Positions 1-8,400 of a stretch of DNA of 60,331 bases are shown piece after piece. This DNA comes from Marmoricola sp. (lineage in GTDB: Bacteria > Actinomycetota > Actinomycetes > Propionibacteriales > Nocardioidaceae). Both the position numbers and the translations under genes were made by a program. The notes under the pieces were generated by a model. The model ran no database searches and was not told the origin of the DNA. It saw only the letters and a list, made by a program, of their open reading frames with translations. Location of the stretch: the NCBI GenBank assembly GCA_025965195.1, contig JAOPXK010000051.1, positions 1 through 60,331 of the forward strand, read 5' to 3'. Every line of letters begins with the position of its first letter. Within the stretch, counting starts at the first letter, position 1.

Positions 1-279
1 GACCCCGATGGCCTTGAGTGGCAGCACGATGTCGGAGTAGAAGATGGCGGCGTCAACGCCATAGCGACGCACGGGTTGCAGGGTGATCTCGACGACCAGA
101 TCCGGCCGCATGCAGGACTCGAGCATCGCGACGCCTTCGCGGACCTTGAGGTACTCCGGCAGCGAACGGCCCGCCTGGCGCATGAACCACACCGGCGGAT
201 GCGCGACCGGCTCCCCCCGAGCCGCCTTCAGGAAGGTCGAATCGTGGACTGCTGGGTTGGTGGTGGAAGCCGCAGGCAT
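1..279 (-). CDS. hemE: Uroporphyrinogen decarboxylase (partial, N-terminal part)
   Basis: The window begins inside this gene; only the first 93 codons are present, read leftwards from an ATG at 279-277. The translation contains PVWFMRQAGRSLPEY, the UroD signature near the N terminus that carries the catalytic Arg, followed by EITLQPVRR and AIFYSDIVLPLKAIG, both typical of HemE. The enzyme decarboxylates uroporphyrinogen III to coproporphyrinogen III in cytoplasmic heme synthesis. It is divergent from the DUF3000 gene 70 bp away, an arrangement common in actinobacteria. No clear Shine-Dalgarno is visible, so the exact start is less sure than the identity. The missing part lies beyond base 1 and there is no sign that the gene is broken. 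Confidence 0.93.
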   Translation of the reverse strand, partial: MPAASTTNPAVHDSTFLKAARGEPVAHPPVWFMRQAGRSLPEYLKVREGVAMLESCMRPDLVVEITLQPVRRYGVDAAIFYSDIVLPLKAIGV

Positions 280-349
280 GGCCCGATCTTCGCAGGTCAG
301 GCGGCGAGTCGGGGCAGCGGGATCGGCGAAACAGCCATAACCTGAACAC

Positions 350-949
350 ATGTCTGCGCCCTCGGAACCCCGCATCGAGCCACCCGTGGCTCCGGCGGAG
401 TTCCGTCGCGCGGTGAGGCAGTTGCGGGCAGCGAACTTCCGGCCCGAGGTGTACGTCGAGGAGATGCCCGCCCCCCAGCGGATCGCGCCCTTCGCCTCCG
501 CCCTTTCGGCCGATGTCAGCGTCGACGGCGAGGATGTCGGATCCGGTCGGATCGTCGTACTCCACGACCCCTCAGGCAACGATGCCTGGGAAGGCACCTT
601 CCGCTGCGTCGCCTACGCGCGCGCCGAGATCGACCCCGAGCAGGTGCAGGATCCAATGCTCGCCGAGGTCGGCTGGAGCTGGCTGACCGAGGCCCTCGAA
701 GCGCATGGCGCGGAGTACACCGCGCCCTCCGGCACCGTCACCTGTGTCTCCTCGGAAAGCTTTGGCGGCATGTCAACCGAGCCCGCCACGGCCCAGATCG
801 AGATCCGCGCGTCGTGGACCCCCGTGGGCGATCTCGGCTCCCACGTCGAGGCCTGGGGCGAGCTGCTGTGCACGGCGGTCGGGTTGCCGCCGGTGCCCGA
901 AGGCGTCACCACCATCCCAAGCCGTCGAGGGCAGCGTGGCCTCGACTGA
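350..949 (+). CDS. DUF3000 family protein
   Basis: This 199-residue acidic soluble protein matches the actinobacterial DUF3000 family in length and in segments such as PPEFRRAV-like EFRRAVRQLR near residue 18, AEVGWSWLTEAL near residue 105, and a conserved C-terminal GSHVEAWGELLCTAVGLPP stretch. No enzyme motif, signal peptide or membrane segment is visible. The family usually sits between hemE (divergent) and the HRDC ribonuclease D, exactly as here. The stop codon overlaps the ATG of the ribonuclease gene by one base (TGATG), so the two are translationally coupled. Its function is unknown; the context only suggests a housekeeping role. Confidence 0.85.
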   Translation: MSAPSEPRIEPPVAPAEFRRAVRQLRAANFRPEVYVEEMPAPQRIAPFASALSADVSVDGEDVGSGRIVVLHDPSGNDAWEGTFRCVAYARAEIDPEQVQDPMLAEVGWSWLTEALEAHGAEYTAPSGTVTCVSSESFGGMSTEPATAQIEIRASWTPVGDLGSHVEAWGELLCTAVGLPPVPEGVTTIPSRRGQRGLD

Positions 950-2259
950 TGTCTGCTGAGATCAACGACGACGGCTCAGAGAAGAACACCACCATCCCGG
1001 AGCCCGCAGCCGAGCCCGCTCCCCTGCTCGTCCTTCGCGACGGGCTGCCCCCGGTCGTGGAGACCGCGGAGGCCCTGGCCGAGGTCGTCGCCAAGGTGGC
1101 TGCCGGCACCGGGCCGATCGCGCTCGATGCCGAGCGCGCCTCCGGCTACCGCTACTCCGCACGCGCCTACCTGATCCAGCTGCGGCGCGAAGGATCCGGG
1201 ACCCACCTGATCGACCCGATCGCGTTCGACGACCTGAGGGACCTCAACGAGGCCTTCGGCGGCGCGGAGTGGATCCTGCACGCGGCCAGCCAGGATCTGG
1301 CCTGCCTGCGCGAGGTCGGCCTCGAGCCGGTCTCCCTCTTCGACACCGAGCTCGCCGCCCGGTTGCTGGGCTATCCACGGGTCGGCCTCGCCACCCTGGT
1401 CGAGTCGATCTGCGGCCGGTCGATGCGTAAGGAGCACTCGGCGGTCGACTGGTCCAAGCGGCCGCTTCCCGACTCCTGGCTGGAGTACGCCGCCCTCGAC
1501 GTCGAGGTCCTGCTCGAGCTGCGCGAGGTGATCGGCCGCGAGCTCATCGAGAGCGGCAAGGACGCCTGGGCCCAGGAGGAGTTCACCCACCTGATCACCT
1601 ACGAGCAGCCGCCCCGGGTCGACCCGTGGCGCCGTACCTCCGGGATCCACAAGGCGAAGGGCCGCCGCGCAGTCGCTGCCGTACGCGGGCTGTGGGAGAC
1701 CCGCGACGAGCTCGCCCAGGAGCGCGACACCACACCCGGCAAGCTGCTGCCCGACGCCTCGATCATCGTGGCGGCCAACGCGCTGCCCACCAGCCGGGGC
1801 TCGCTGCTCGCCACCAAGGGCTTCCACGGCCGGGCGGCATCGAGGTACGTCGACCTCTGGTTCGACGCGATCCAGGCCGCCCGCGAGCTCCCCGAGAGTG
1901 AGCTGCCGCCGGTCGCGAACAGGTCCGACGGTCCGCCACAGCCACGCGCCTGGGCCGAACGCGACCCGGTCGCCGCCGCCCGTCTTGCCACTGCCCGCAC
2001 CGCGATCACCGCGCTCTCCAAGGAGCGCAACGTGCCGATCGAGAACATCCTCACGCCGGACTTCCTGCGCCGGGTGCTCTGGACGCCGCCACAGACCGAG
2101 GGCCCCGGCGTCGAGGAGGCCGTCGCCGCCGAACTCTCCCGGCTCGGCGCCCGTGCGTGGCAGGTCGGACTCGCTGCCCCACTGATCGCCGAGGCGATCG
2201 TCAACCCGGAGATGCCCGAGCCCGAGCCGGAGGAAGAACTCGAGCCCGAGGGTTCCTAG
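949..2259 (+). CDS. rnd: Ribonuclease D-like 3'-5' exonuclease with HRDC domain
   Basis: A 436-residue DEDDy exonuclease. Exo I is DAE at residues 60-62 in IALDAERASGYR, Exo II is the WILHAASQDLACL segment, and Exo III is YAALDVEVLLEL (Y-x3-D). After the exonuclease fold comes an HRDC region (about residues 220-300, VAAVRGLWETRDELAQERD followed by ALPTSRGSLLATKGFHGR). The acidic tail ends in EPEPEEELEPEGS. The protein probably trims RNA 3' ends in the cytoplasm. An upstream in-frame start at 814 exists, but it would overlap most of the DUF3000 C terminus, so I use the ATG at 949, coupled to the DUF3000 stop. It converges on the next gene with only 3 bp between the stops. Confidence 0.9.
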   Translation: MSAEINDDGSEKNTTIPEPAAEPAPLLVLRDGLPPVVETAEALAEVVAKVAAGTGPIALDAERASGYRYSARAYLIQLRREGSGTHLIDPIAFDDLRDLNEAFGGAEWILHAASQDLACLREVGLEPVSLFDTELAARLLGYPRVGLATLVESICGRSMRKEHSAVDWSKRPLPDSWLEYAALDVEVLLELREVIGRELIESGKDAWAQEEFTHLITYEQPPRVDPWRRTSGIHKAKGRRAVAAVRGLWETRDELAQERDTTPGKLLPDASIIVAANALPTSRGSLLATKGFHGRAASRYVDLWFDAIQAARELPESELPPVANRSDGPPQPRAWAERDPVAAARLATARTAITALSKERNVPIENILTPDFLRRVLWTPPQTEGPGVEEAVAAELSRLGARAWQVGLAAPLIAEAIVNPEMPEPEPEEELEPEGS

Positions 2260-2262
2260 CGC

Positions 2263-3621
2263 CTACGGCGACGGCGTCTCGGTCGGTGACGGGGTTGCCG
2301 TCGCTGGGTTGAACAGCAGAGCCGAGGCCGTGTCGTAGGCCTTCAGCCGATCGTCCAGCGGGTCGATCACCGGCAGATAGAAGAGCTGCGTCAGCCAGTT
2401 CGACGCCGCTGCGTTGACCTTCGGCCACGCGTCGACGTCCGGCAACGGGCGGCTGGTGCGGATCTGTGCCGAGAAGATGCTCGAGTTGATCGGCATCTGG
2501 CCGGGCTGCAGGAAGTCGTCGCTGTTGACCACGTCGAGGTTCGAGGGCATCACGTAGCCGGTCTCGGCGAGGATCTGCTGGGCAGCGTCCGAGACGACGT
2601 ACGCCAGGAAGTTGGCGGTCTTCTCGGTCTGCTGCGACGCCTTCGAGATGCACAGGCCGGCCATCTCGCTGCTGGTCGCCGGGCTGCCGATGCGTGGCAG
2701 CGGCATCACGTCGAAGTTGAGGTTCTGCTGCGCCCGAAGCTGCGGGATCAGGTTGTGGTAGCCGAGGATCATCGCGAGATGCCCGGCCTTGAAGCGCTGC
2801 AGCGCCGATGTCTTGGCGATCTGCTGCTGGCTGAAGGTGTACGCCGGGTTGCGGACCAGCTCGAGAAGCTTCTCCAGCGAGCTCTCTGAGCTGCCACCCG
2901 CAAGCGTCAGGCTGGACGGCTTCGTCACGCTGTCGACGATGTCGCCACCACCTGACCAGATGAACGGTGCGACCTGCTCGAGGTCGGGTGCGACGTACAC
3001 GCCACGGTTCTGACCCTTCGACGCGAGCTGAGCCGCCTTGGTGAAGAGGTCCATCGTCCACCCCTTCTGGGCGGTCACGGGTGGGGCCCCGGGACCGGCC
3101 AGCGTGGTCAGGTCGACCAGGTTCGTGTTGTAGAACACGACCATCGGCGAGACGTCGGTCGGCATGCACAGCAGCGAGGAGTCGGAGCTGAAGGCCTCGA
3201 GCCCGTCACGCTGGTAGCCGTCGCCGAAGTCGACCTTCCGGTCGACCAGCAGGTCATCGACCCGCTGGATCACGTTGTCCTTCTGCAGGGTCGGCAGGTC
3301 GCTGCGGTCGGCCAGGAACAGGTCGGGCGGATTGCCGTCCGCCACGCTCTTCTGGAGCGCCGCGACTGCCTCCGCGTGGGTGTCGAACGGGCGGACGTTC
3401 ACCACCGTCCCCGGATGCGCTGCGTGGTAGTCCGCCGCGATCTTGGTGTACGCCGTGATCACCTGAGGCGGGCCGTACACCGCGAACGTCAGGAGCACGG
3501 GCCCGGTCGGCGTGACGGTCTTGGTGGCAACCGGAGTCTTGGTAGCCGATGAACAGCTGGCCAGCGCGAAAACACTGCAAGCCAGCACGGACACGATCAG
3601 TTGACGCCTACGCGATGACAC
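2263..3621 (-). CDS. Extracellular solute-binding lipoprotein (ABC transporter, SBP type 1)
   Basis: A 452-residue lipoprotein. The N terminus has RRR, a hydrophobic stretch and lipobox LASC with Cys at residue 23, so it should be anchored to the outer face of the membrane. The mature part reads like family 1 sugar-type binding proteins: LLTFAVYGPPQVITAYTKIA, then AVAALQKSVADGNPPDLFLA, and a GHLAMILGYHNLIPQL segment in the middle. I choose GTG 3621 because AAGGAG lies 6 nt upstream and it places the signal peptide at the start; an in-frame ATG at 3717 would add 32 polar residues. No permease or ATPase gene is adjacent, so this is an orphan binding protein whose ligand cannot be named. Confidence 0.85.
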   Translation of the reverse strand: MSSRRRQLIVSVLACSVFALASCSSATKTPVATKTVTPTGPVLLTFAVYGPPQVITAYTKIAADYHAAHPGTVVNVRPFDTHAEAVAALQKSVADGNPPDLFLADRSDLPTLQKDNVIQRVDDLLVDRKVDFGDGYQRDGLEAFSSDSSLLCMPTDVSPMVVFYNTNLVDLTTLAGPGAPPVTAQKGWTMDLFTKAAQLASKGQNRGVYVAPDLEQVAPFIWSGGGDIVDSVTKPSSLTLAGGSSESSLEKLLELVRNPAYTFSQQQIAKTSALQRFKAGHLAMILGYHNLIPQLRAQQNLNFDVMPLPRIGSPATSSEMAGLCISKASQQTEKTANFLAYVVSDAAQQILAETGYVMPSNLDVVNSDDFLQPGQMPINSSIFSAQIRTSRPLPDVDAWPKVNAAASNWLTQLFYLPVIDPLDDRLKAYDTASALLFNPATATPSPTETPSP

Positions 3622-3737
3622 CGACGACTCCTTGTCTGACGCCGGAGTACTCCCCGACCGCCCTCGACACGATATCGGGACACGCCGCAGCAACCTCGGC
3701 GGCGTGGTGTGAGGCACGTCGCCCTAGGCTGGTCGGC

Positions 3738-4523
3738 ATGGCTTTCCGAGGAGTAGGACGACCTGCCGTCGTTGTCACGACCCTGTTGCTGACCGGTGCC
3801 CTCGCCGGCTGTGGCAACTCGCCGACGCAGGTCGCCGCCGAGCAGCCCAGCCCGTCCACACCGGCCACGCCGGTCGCATCCACGACGACTGCCGCGCCGA
3901 CCCCGGATCCGACGACGACCGACCCGTCGACGCCCGACCCGGCCGACACCGCTGCCACGGCCGACCTGGCCAGCCAGCTGCTGACCGGCGACGAGCTGCC
4001 GGGCCTGAACGCCGCGTTCACCTGGACCGACGGCGAGACCGCGCCCGGGGACGACAAGGCGTTCGGCGCCTGCCAGAAGTTCGACTTCCTCAGCATCGGC
4101 GCAACCGAGGTCATCCAGCGCGACTTCGCCGCGCCAACCGGTGTGGACGCCAACGCCGCCGAGCAGATCGCGGTCTTCCCTGATGCGATGAACACCCACC
4201 GCGCAGGCGCCGTCCTCACGGCTTGGCATCGCCAGTGCGCCGCCCACATCGGCCGTCTCACCAAGAACCCCAAGATCGGCCAGCTGACCGACGTACCTGT
4301 CACCAGCGGCACGGGCTCCTGGTACCTCGTCACGCTGGGCCCCAGCGAGGGCATCGGTGACCAAGGGCGGTTCAGCGCCACCGGCATTGTGGTGTCCGGT
4401 ACCCAGATCGCGCTCCTGCAGATGAACAACGCCGGTCAGGACTACAACTACGCGGCAGGCAAGGAACCCATGGTGGGCGCCGTCCAGGCCGCGGCCAAGA
4501 AGCTGGGGCCGGTGGCCGAATGA
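3738..4523 (+). CDS. Predicted secreted lipoprotein, function unknown
   Basis: A 261-residue protein with a signal peptide ending in lipobox LAGC (Cys at residue 25), followed by a Pro/Thr/Ser/Ala-rich linker of about 45 residues (many TPDPTT-like units) and then a globular domain of about 190 residues from LASQLLTGDELPGL to the end. The domain resembles the sensor-like or PknH/LpqN-like extracellular domains of actinobacterial lipoproteins only in layout; I do not recognise a family with certainty. The ATG at 3738 is chosen because it starts the signal peptide; an earlier in-frame start at 3549 would add a non-signal extension. The stop overlaps the next gene (ATGA), so both are co-translated. 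Confidence 0.8.
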   Translation: MAFRGVGRPAVVVTTLLLTGALAGCGNSPTQVAAEQPSPSTPATPVASTTTAAPTPDPTTTDPSTPDPADTAATADLASQLLTGDELPGLNAAFTWTDGETAPGDDKAFGACQKFDFLSIGATEVIQRDFAAPTGVDANAAEQIAVFPDAMNTHRAGAVLTAWHRQCAAHIGRLTKNPKIGQLTDVPVTSGTGSWYLVTLGPSEGIGDQGRFSATGIVVSGTQIALLQMNNAGQDYNYAAGKEPMVGAVQAAAKKLGPVAE

Positions 4524-5134
4524 CCGAGCGACGGCACCACAAGCCGGCGATGCCCGGGTCCGGCCACTTCGAGGAGATCGAGGGTGGAGTCGACCCGTCC
4601 GAGGTCAGCGCGGCTGCCGATCGGGCTGCGACCGCGCTCGTCCGGGGTGCGCACGACAACGCCGATGCCGAGCTCGTCTCCAGGGTCGTGCACCTCGCCG
4701 ACACCGAGGGGCTCGAGACGCTTGCCGCGCTGTGGGCGGGCGCCCCTGCCGACTCGCTGGCGGGTGCACTGTGGCGGCTCTACCTGCTCCGCTCGTGGGT
4801 GTACGCCGACCCTGGGACCGCAGCCAGGGAGTTCGATCTCGGCCGGTTGCACGCGCCCGTTGCCGAGGCGATCAGCGGCGTTCCCGAACCGCCCGGACCG
4901 GACGAGGTCCGCGCGCTCGTCGACCAGGTGCTGCGCGGTGTTGTCATCGGAGACTTCGCGGACACGTTGTTCCGGGCCGCCGCATTCGCCCGAGTCACCG
5001 CATCTGGCCGGGCATCCACAGAGCAGACGGACGGTTCGTCCTACGACAAGGACCTGGCGGCCTCGAGGCTGCTCGGTCTGGCCGAGCAGCTCGAGGTAGC
5101 CGGCAGGCTCGAGCTCGATGGACATCTCGGTTAG
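4520..5134 (+). CDS. Conserved hypothetical protein, helical, cytoplasmic
   Basis: A 204-residue protein that starts with the ATGA overlap on the preceding lipoprotein gene. It has no signal peptide or membrane helix. The sequence is Ala/Leu/Glu-rich and probably all-helical, with recognisable blocks DAELVSRVVHLADTEGLETL, LWAGAPADSLAGALWRLYLL and FADTLFRAAAFARVTA. I recognise the general style of an actinobacterial conserved hypothetical but no named family or active-site motif. Co-translation with the lipoprotein suggests linked roles, but nothing in the sequence says what they do. Confidence 0.72.
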   Translation: MTERRHHKPAMPGSGHFEEIEGGVDPSEVSAAADRAATALVRGAHDNADAELVSRVVHLADTEGLETLAALWAGAPADSLAGALWRLYLLRSWVYADPGTAAREFDLGRLHAPVAEAISGVPEPPGPDEVRALVDQVLRGVVIGDFADTLFRAAAFARVTASGRASTEQTDGSSYDKDLAASRLLGLAEQLEVAGRLELDGHLG

Positions 5135-5193
5135 CACGCGGACAACAGCCCGATTCGCGCCCGATCCCTTGTGTGGCTTGTAGAATCGTCAAT

Positions 5194-5276
5194 GCGTCGG
5201 GCCGTGGTAGCCCCGGGTCCCAAATAAAAGCCGCTACGAGCGGCCATGCGCCGTGAGGCGCTTCCCGGCCCGACGC
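5194..5276. other. 83-nt region closed by a long-range inverted repeat, with internal hairpins
   Basis: GCGTCGGGCC (5194-5203) is the exact reverse complement of GGCCCGACGC (5267-5276), and the next inner bases also pair, giving an 11-bp closing stem. Inside are two perfect short hairpins, 5230-5244 (6-bp stem) and 5248-5261 (5-bp stem). A TAGAAT hexamer at 5181-5186 could be a -10 element for a plus-strand transcript, but no -35 match is visible. This may be a small structured RNA or simply terminator-flanking structure; the folded shape does not match a tRNA and I cannot assign a known RNA family. Confidence 0.35.
5222..5244 (-). terminator. Intrinsic terminator for leftward transcription (after hrpA)
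   Basis: On the minus strand the perfect hairpin GCCGCT-CGT-AGCGGC is followed at once by TTTTATTT, the classic stem plus T-tract of a Rho-independent terminator. It lies about 180 bp past the hrpA stop, beyond the palindromic repeat at 5314-5407, and would protect the convergent gene ending at 5134 from read-through. On the plus strand there is no T-tract. Confidence 0.7.
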
Positions 5277-5308
5277 GCCCGGCCTTCACCTCGTTTTCGG
5301 TGCGGCGT

Positions 5309-5412
5309 GGGCGGGAGTTTTCACAGGGTATGAACGCATTCCTCCTCTTCACACATGTCACGACGTGTGCGATGAGCAGTTTTCGGTTCATACCCTGTGA
5401 AAACTCCCCCAC
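5309..5412. repeat. Dispersed palindromic repeat, copy 1
   Basis: The 22-bp arm at 5314-5335 (begins GGAGTTTTCACAGGG) is repeated as a perfect inverse at 5386-5407, separated by a 50-nt core that is itself partly palindromic (CACAxGTC-acGAC-xTGTG near 5352-5369). The imperfect symmetry continues a few bases outside the arms (GGGCGGG / CCCCCACCC). The right arm ends 18 nt after the hrpA stop codon (read on the minus strand). Two further copies with the same 22-50-22 architecture occur at 28218 and 38604. There is no T-tract after the hairpin, no encoded protein and no visible target-site duplication. Confidence 0.9.
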
Positions 5413-5425
5413 CCGGACCACCCGA

Positions 5426-8400
5426 TCAGCCGAGGAGTTTGCGGATCCGGGTGTCGGAGACGGGGTACGGCGTACCCAGGTGCTGGGCCCACAGGCTGAC
5501 GCGGTACTCCTCGAGCATCCAGCGGACCCGGACCAGCTCGTCTCCGGCCGGCCGGCCGGGCGCGAGCGCGTCGACGCGGTGCTGCCAGGCCTGCTGGAGT
5601 ACGTCGATCCGGTCCATCAGCTCCCGGTCGCGGCGAGCCTCCGTCTCGAGCCGTCGGTGTCGCTCGCCGAGAGCTCCGAGGTAACGCGGATAGTTCGCGA
5701 GCGCAGCCGCGCCGACCTCGGCAACGAAGCCCGGATGGATCAGACGGCCGAGCTGGTTGCGCATGTCGGTCATCGCCGAGAGCACCTGCATGTCCACCCG
5801 TCCGTGCAGGGCCTTCTCCACCGCACGCCAGTCGCCGAGCACCCGCATCACCTGTTGCAGCAGCACCGAAGACCTGGCCGGAACCTCCTCGCGAGCGCGA
5901 GACACCAACACAGTGAAGGACCTCTCGTCCAGCACCGGCTCGGTGCCTTCGTCGACCAGCGCACCGAGCACGGCGACCACGCAGTCGTCGAGCAGCGCGC
6001 GAACGTTCGGGTACGGCGATCCGGCGAGCGCCAGCTTGCCTGCGTTGTCGAGCCCGGCGAGCAGCCCCGAAGCGGGCGACGGGACTGCCAGTGCGAGCAG
6101 CCGGCGTACGCCGAGCCGGTGATGTGCCGCCTGCTCGTCCACCGATCCGAAGACCCGAAGACCGACCGACGATCCCTCGTCGACCAGTGCCGGGTAGCCC
6201 CGCACCTCGTGGCCGGCCCGTAGCTGGGTGAACGACGGCTCGATCGTCCCGAACGTCCAGCTGGTCTGTCCCGAGGAGGTGATCCCGGAGTCCGCTGCCG
6301 CCGATGCCATCGCCGCATCGAAGGACGGCCGCAACGGCTTCTTCAGCGCCTCGAGGTCCTTGCCCGTTGCCACCACGCCGCCGCCCTCGTCGAGGACCCG
6401 GAACGTCGGCCGCAGGTGTGCAGGCACCTTGCCGAGGTCCCAGGCATCGGCAGGGACGTGCACGCCCGTCTGCGCACGCAGGTGCCGGGCGAGCGCATCG
6501 AGCAGCGACTCCTCGCCGGGCGAGGCAGCTGCGAGGAAGCCGCGGGCGAAGTTCGGCGCCGGCACGAAGTTCACCCGGAGCTGCTTGGGCAGTGACCGGA
6601 TCAGCGCGATGACGAGCTCCTCGCGCAGGCCGGGCACGTGCCAGCTGAAGGGCGCAGCGCCGACATGGTTGAGCGTGGCAAGGGGAACGTCGATGGTGAC
6701 ACCGTCGTCCTCGCTGCCCGGCTCGAAGTGATAGCTCAGCGGCAGCGTGAGCGGGCCCTCGTGCCAGAGCTCCGGGAAGTCACCGGTGTGGACCTCCTCG
6801 ACATTGGCGTGCAGCAGCATCGAGGGCTCGAAGGTCAGCAGGTCGGGCTGCTGGCGACGGGCCTGCTTCCACCAGGAGTCGAAGTGCGCGCCCGACACGA
6901 TGTCCTGCGGGATCCGGGCGTCGTAGAGGTCGAAGAGGGTGTGCTCGTCCACCACCAGGTCACGGCGCCGAGCCTTGTGCTCGAGCTCCTCGGCCTCCTC
7001 GAGCAGCTTCCGGTTCGTGGCGAAGAACCGGTGCTGGGTGTGCCATTCGCCGTACACCAGGGCATGTCGGATGAAGAGCTCACGCGCCACCGGAGCATCG
7101 TGGGTACCGTAGTTGACGACCCGCTCCGCGACCAGTGGTACGCCGTACAGGGTGACGCGCTCGTAGGCCATCACCGCCGCTCGCTTCTTCGACCAGTGCG
7201 GCTCGGAGTAGGTCCGCTTCACGAGATGGTCGCCGAGTCGCTCGGCCCAGGCCGGATCGATTGCCGCGTTCTGCCGACCCCACAGCTTCGAGGTCTCGAC
7301 GAGCTCGGCCGCCATCACGAACTGCGGCTGGTGCTTGAACAGCCCCGACCCCGGGAAGATCGAGAAACGCGCGCCCCGCGCGCCGAGGTAGTCGCGGCGG
7401 TCGGGGTCGCGCATCCCGAGGTGCGAGAGCAGCCCGGACAACAGCGCCTGATGGACACCATTCTCGTCCGGCGCCGTGGCGGGCCCCTTGGAGACCAGGC
7501 CGAGCTGCTTGGCCACCTGGCGCAGCTGCGACTCGAAGTCCTGCCACTCGCGGACGCGCAGGTAGTTCAGGTGCTCGTCGCGGCACATCCGCCGGAACGC
7601 GCTGGATCCGAGCGCCTTCTGCTGCTCCTTGATGTGTCGCCAAAGATTCAGCCAGGCCATGAAGTCCGAGCGCTGGTCACGGAACCTGGCATGCATCTGG
7701 TCGGCGCGGGCCTGCTGGTCGACGGGCCGCTCCCGCGGGTCCTGGATCGACAGTGCGGCGGCAATCACCAGCACCTCCCGTAGGCAGCCGAGCCGGTCCG
7801 CCTCGAGGATCATCCGGCCCAGGCGCGGGTCGATCGGCAGCTTCGCGAGCTTGCGGCCGAGGCCGGTCAGTGTGTTCTGGCTGCGGGCCGGCGCGGGGAC
7901 CAGTGCGCCGAGCTCCTGCAGCAGCTGGACGCCGGCCGCGACGTTGCGCTGGTCGGGCGGATCGACGAACGGGAACCGGGCAACGTCGCCGAGCCCCAGT
8001 GCCGTCATCTGCAGGATCACGCTGGCGAGGTTGGTCCGCAGGATCTCGGGATCGGTGAACTCCGGGCGTCCCTCGAAGTCCTCCTGCGCGTAGAGCCGGA
8101 TCGCGATGCCGGCCTCGACCCGACCGCACCGCCCCGACCGCTGGTTGGCCGACGCCTGGCTGATCGCCTCGATCGGCAGCCGCTGCACCTTCGTCCGGGC
8201 CGAGTAACGACTGATCCGGGCGACCCCGGTGTCGATCACGTAGGTGATGCCGGGGACGGTCAGCGAGGTCTCCGCGACGTTGGTGGCGAGAACCACGCGA
8301 CGTCTGCTGTGCCGCTCGAAGACCCGATGCTGTTCGGCCGCCGACAACCGGGCGTAGAGAGGTACGACGTCGAACCCGCGCGGACCTTCCGCTCGCCTGG

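Noticed and set aside
814-948. Earlier start for ribonuclease D
   Set aside because: This extension overlaps the DUF3000 coding region, is not like the family, and the TGATG overlap at 949 explains initiation.
3549-3737. N-terminal extension of the lipoprotein at 3738
   Set aside because: The extension is polar and would bury the signal peptide; the ATG at 3738 gives a normal lipoprotein signal.
5194-5276. tRNA gene
   Set aside because: Size fits, but there is no acceptor/T-loop pattern (no GGTTCRA) and the arms do not form a cloverleaf.
5314-5407. PhoP boxes in the TTTTCACAGG arms of the palindromic repeat
   Set aside because: The arm contains TCACAG, but the matching half-site is inverted and about 70 bp away rather than a direct repeat at 11 bp.
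5309-5412. Rho-independent terminator (also for the copies at 28212 and 38599)
   Set aside because: The hairpins are long but no T-tract follows on either strand; a separate true terminator with T-tract lies at 5222-5244.
6638-7783. Long plus-strand open frames opposite hrpA
   Set aside because: They are mirror frames of a high-GC gene with low-complexity, Arg/Gly/Val-rich translation and no domain or ribosome site.
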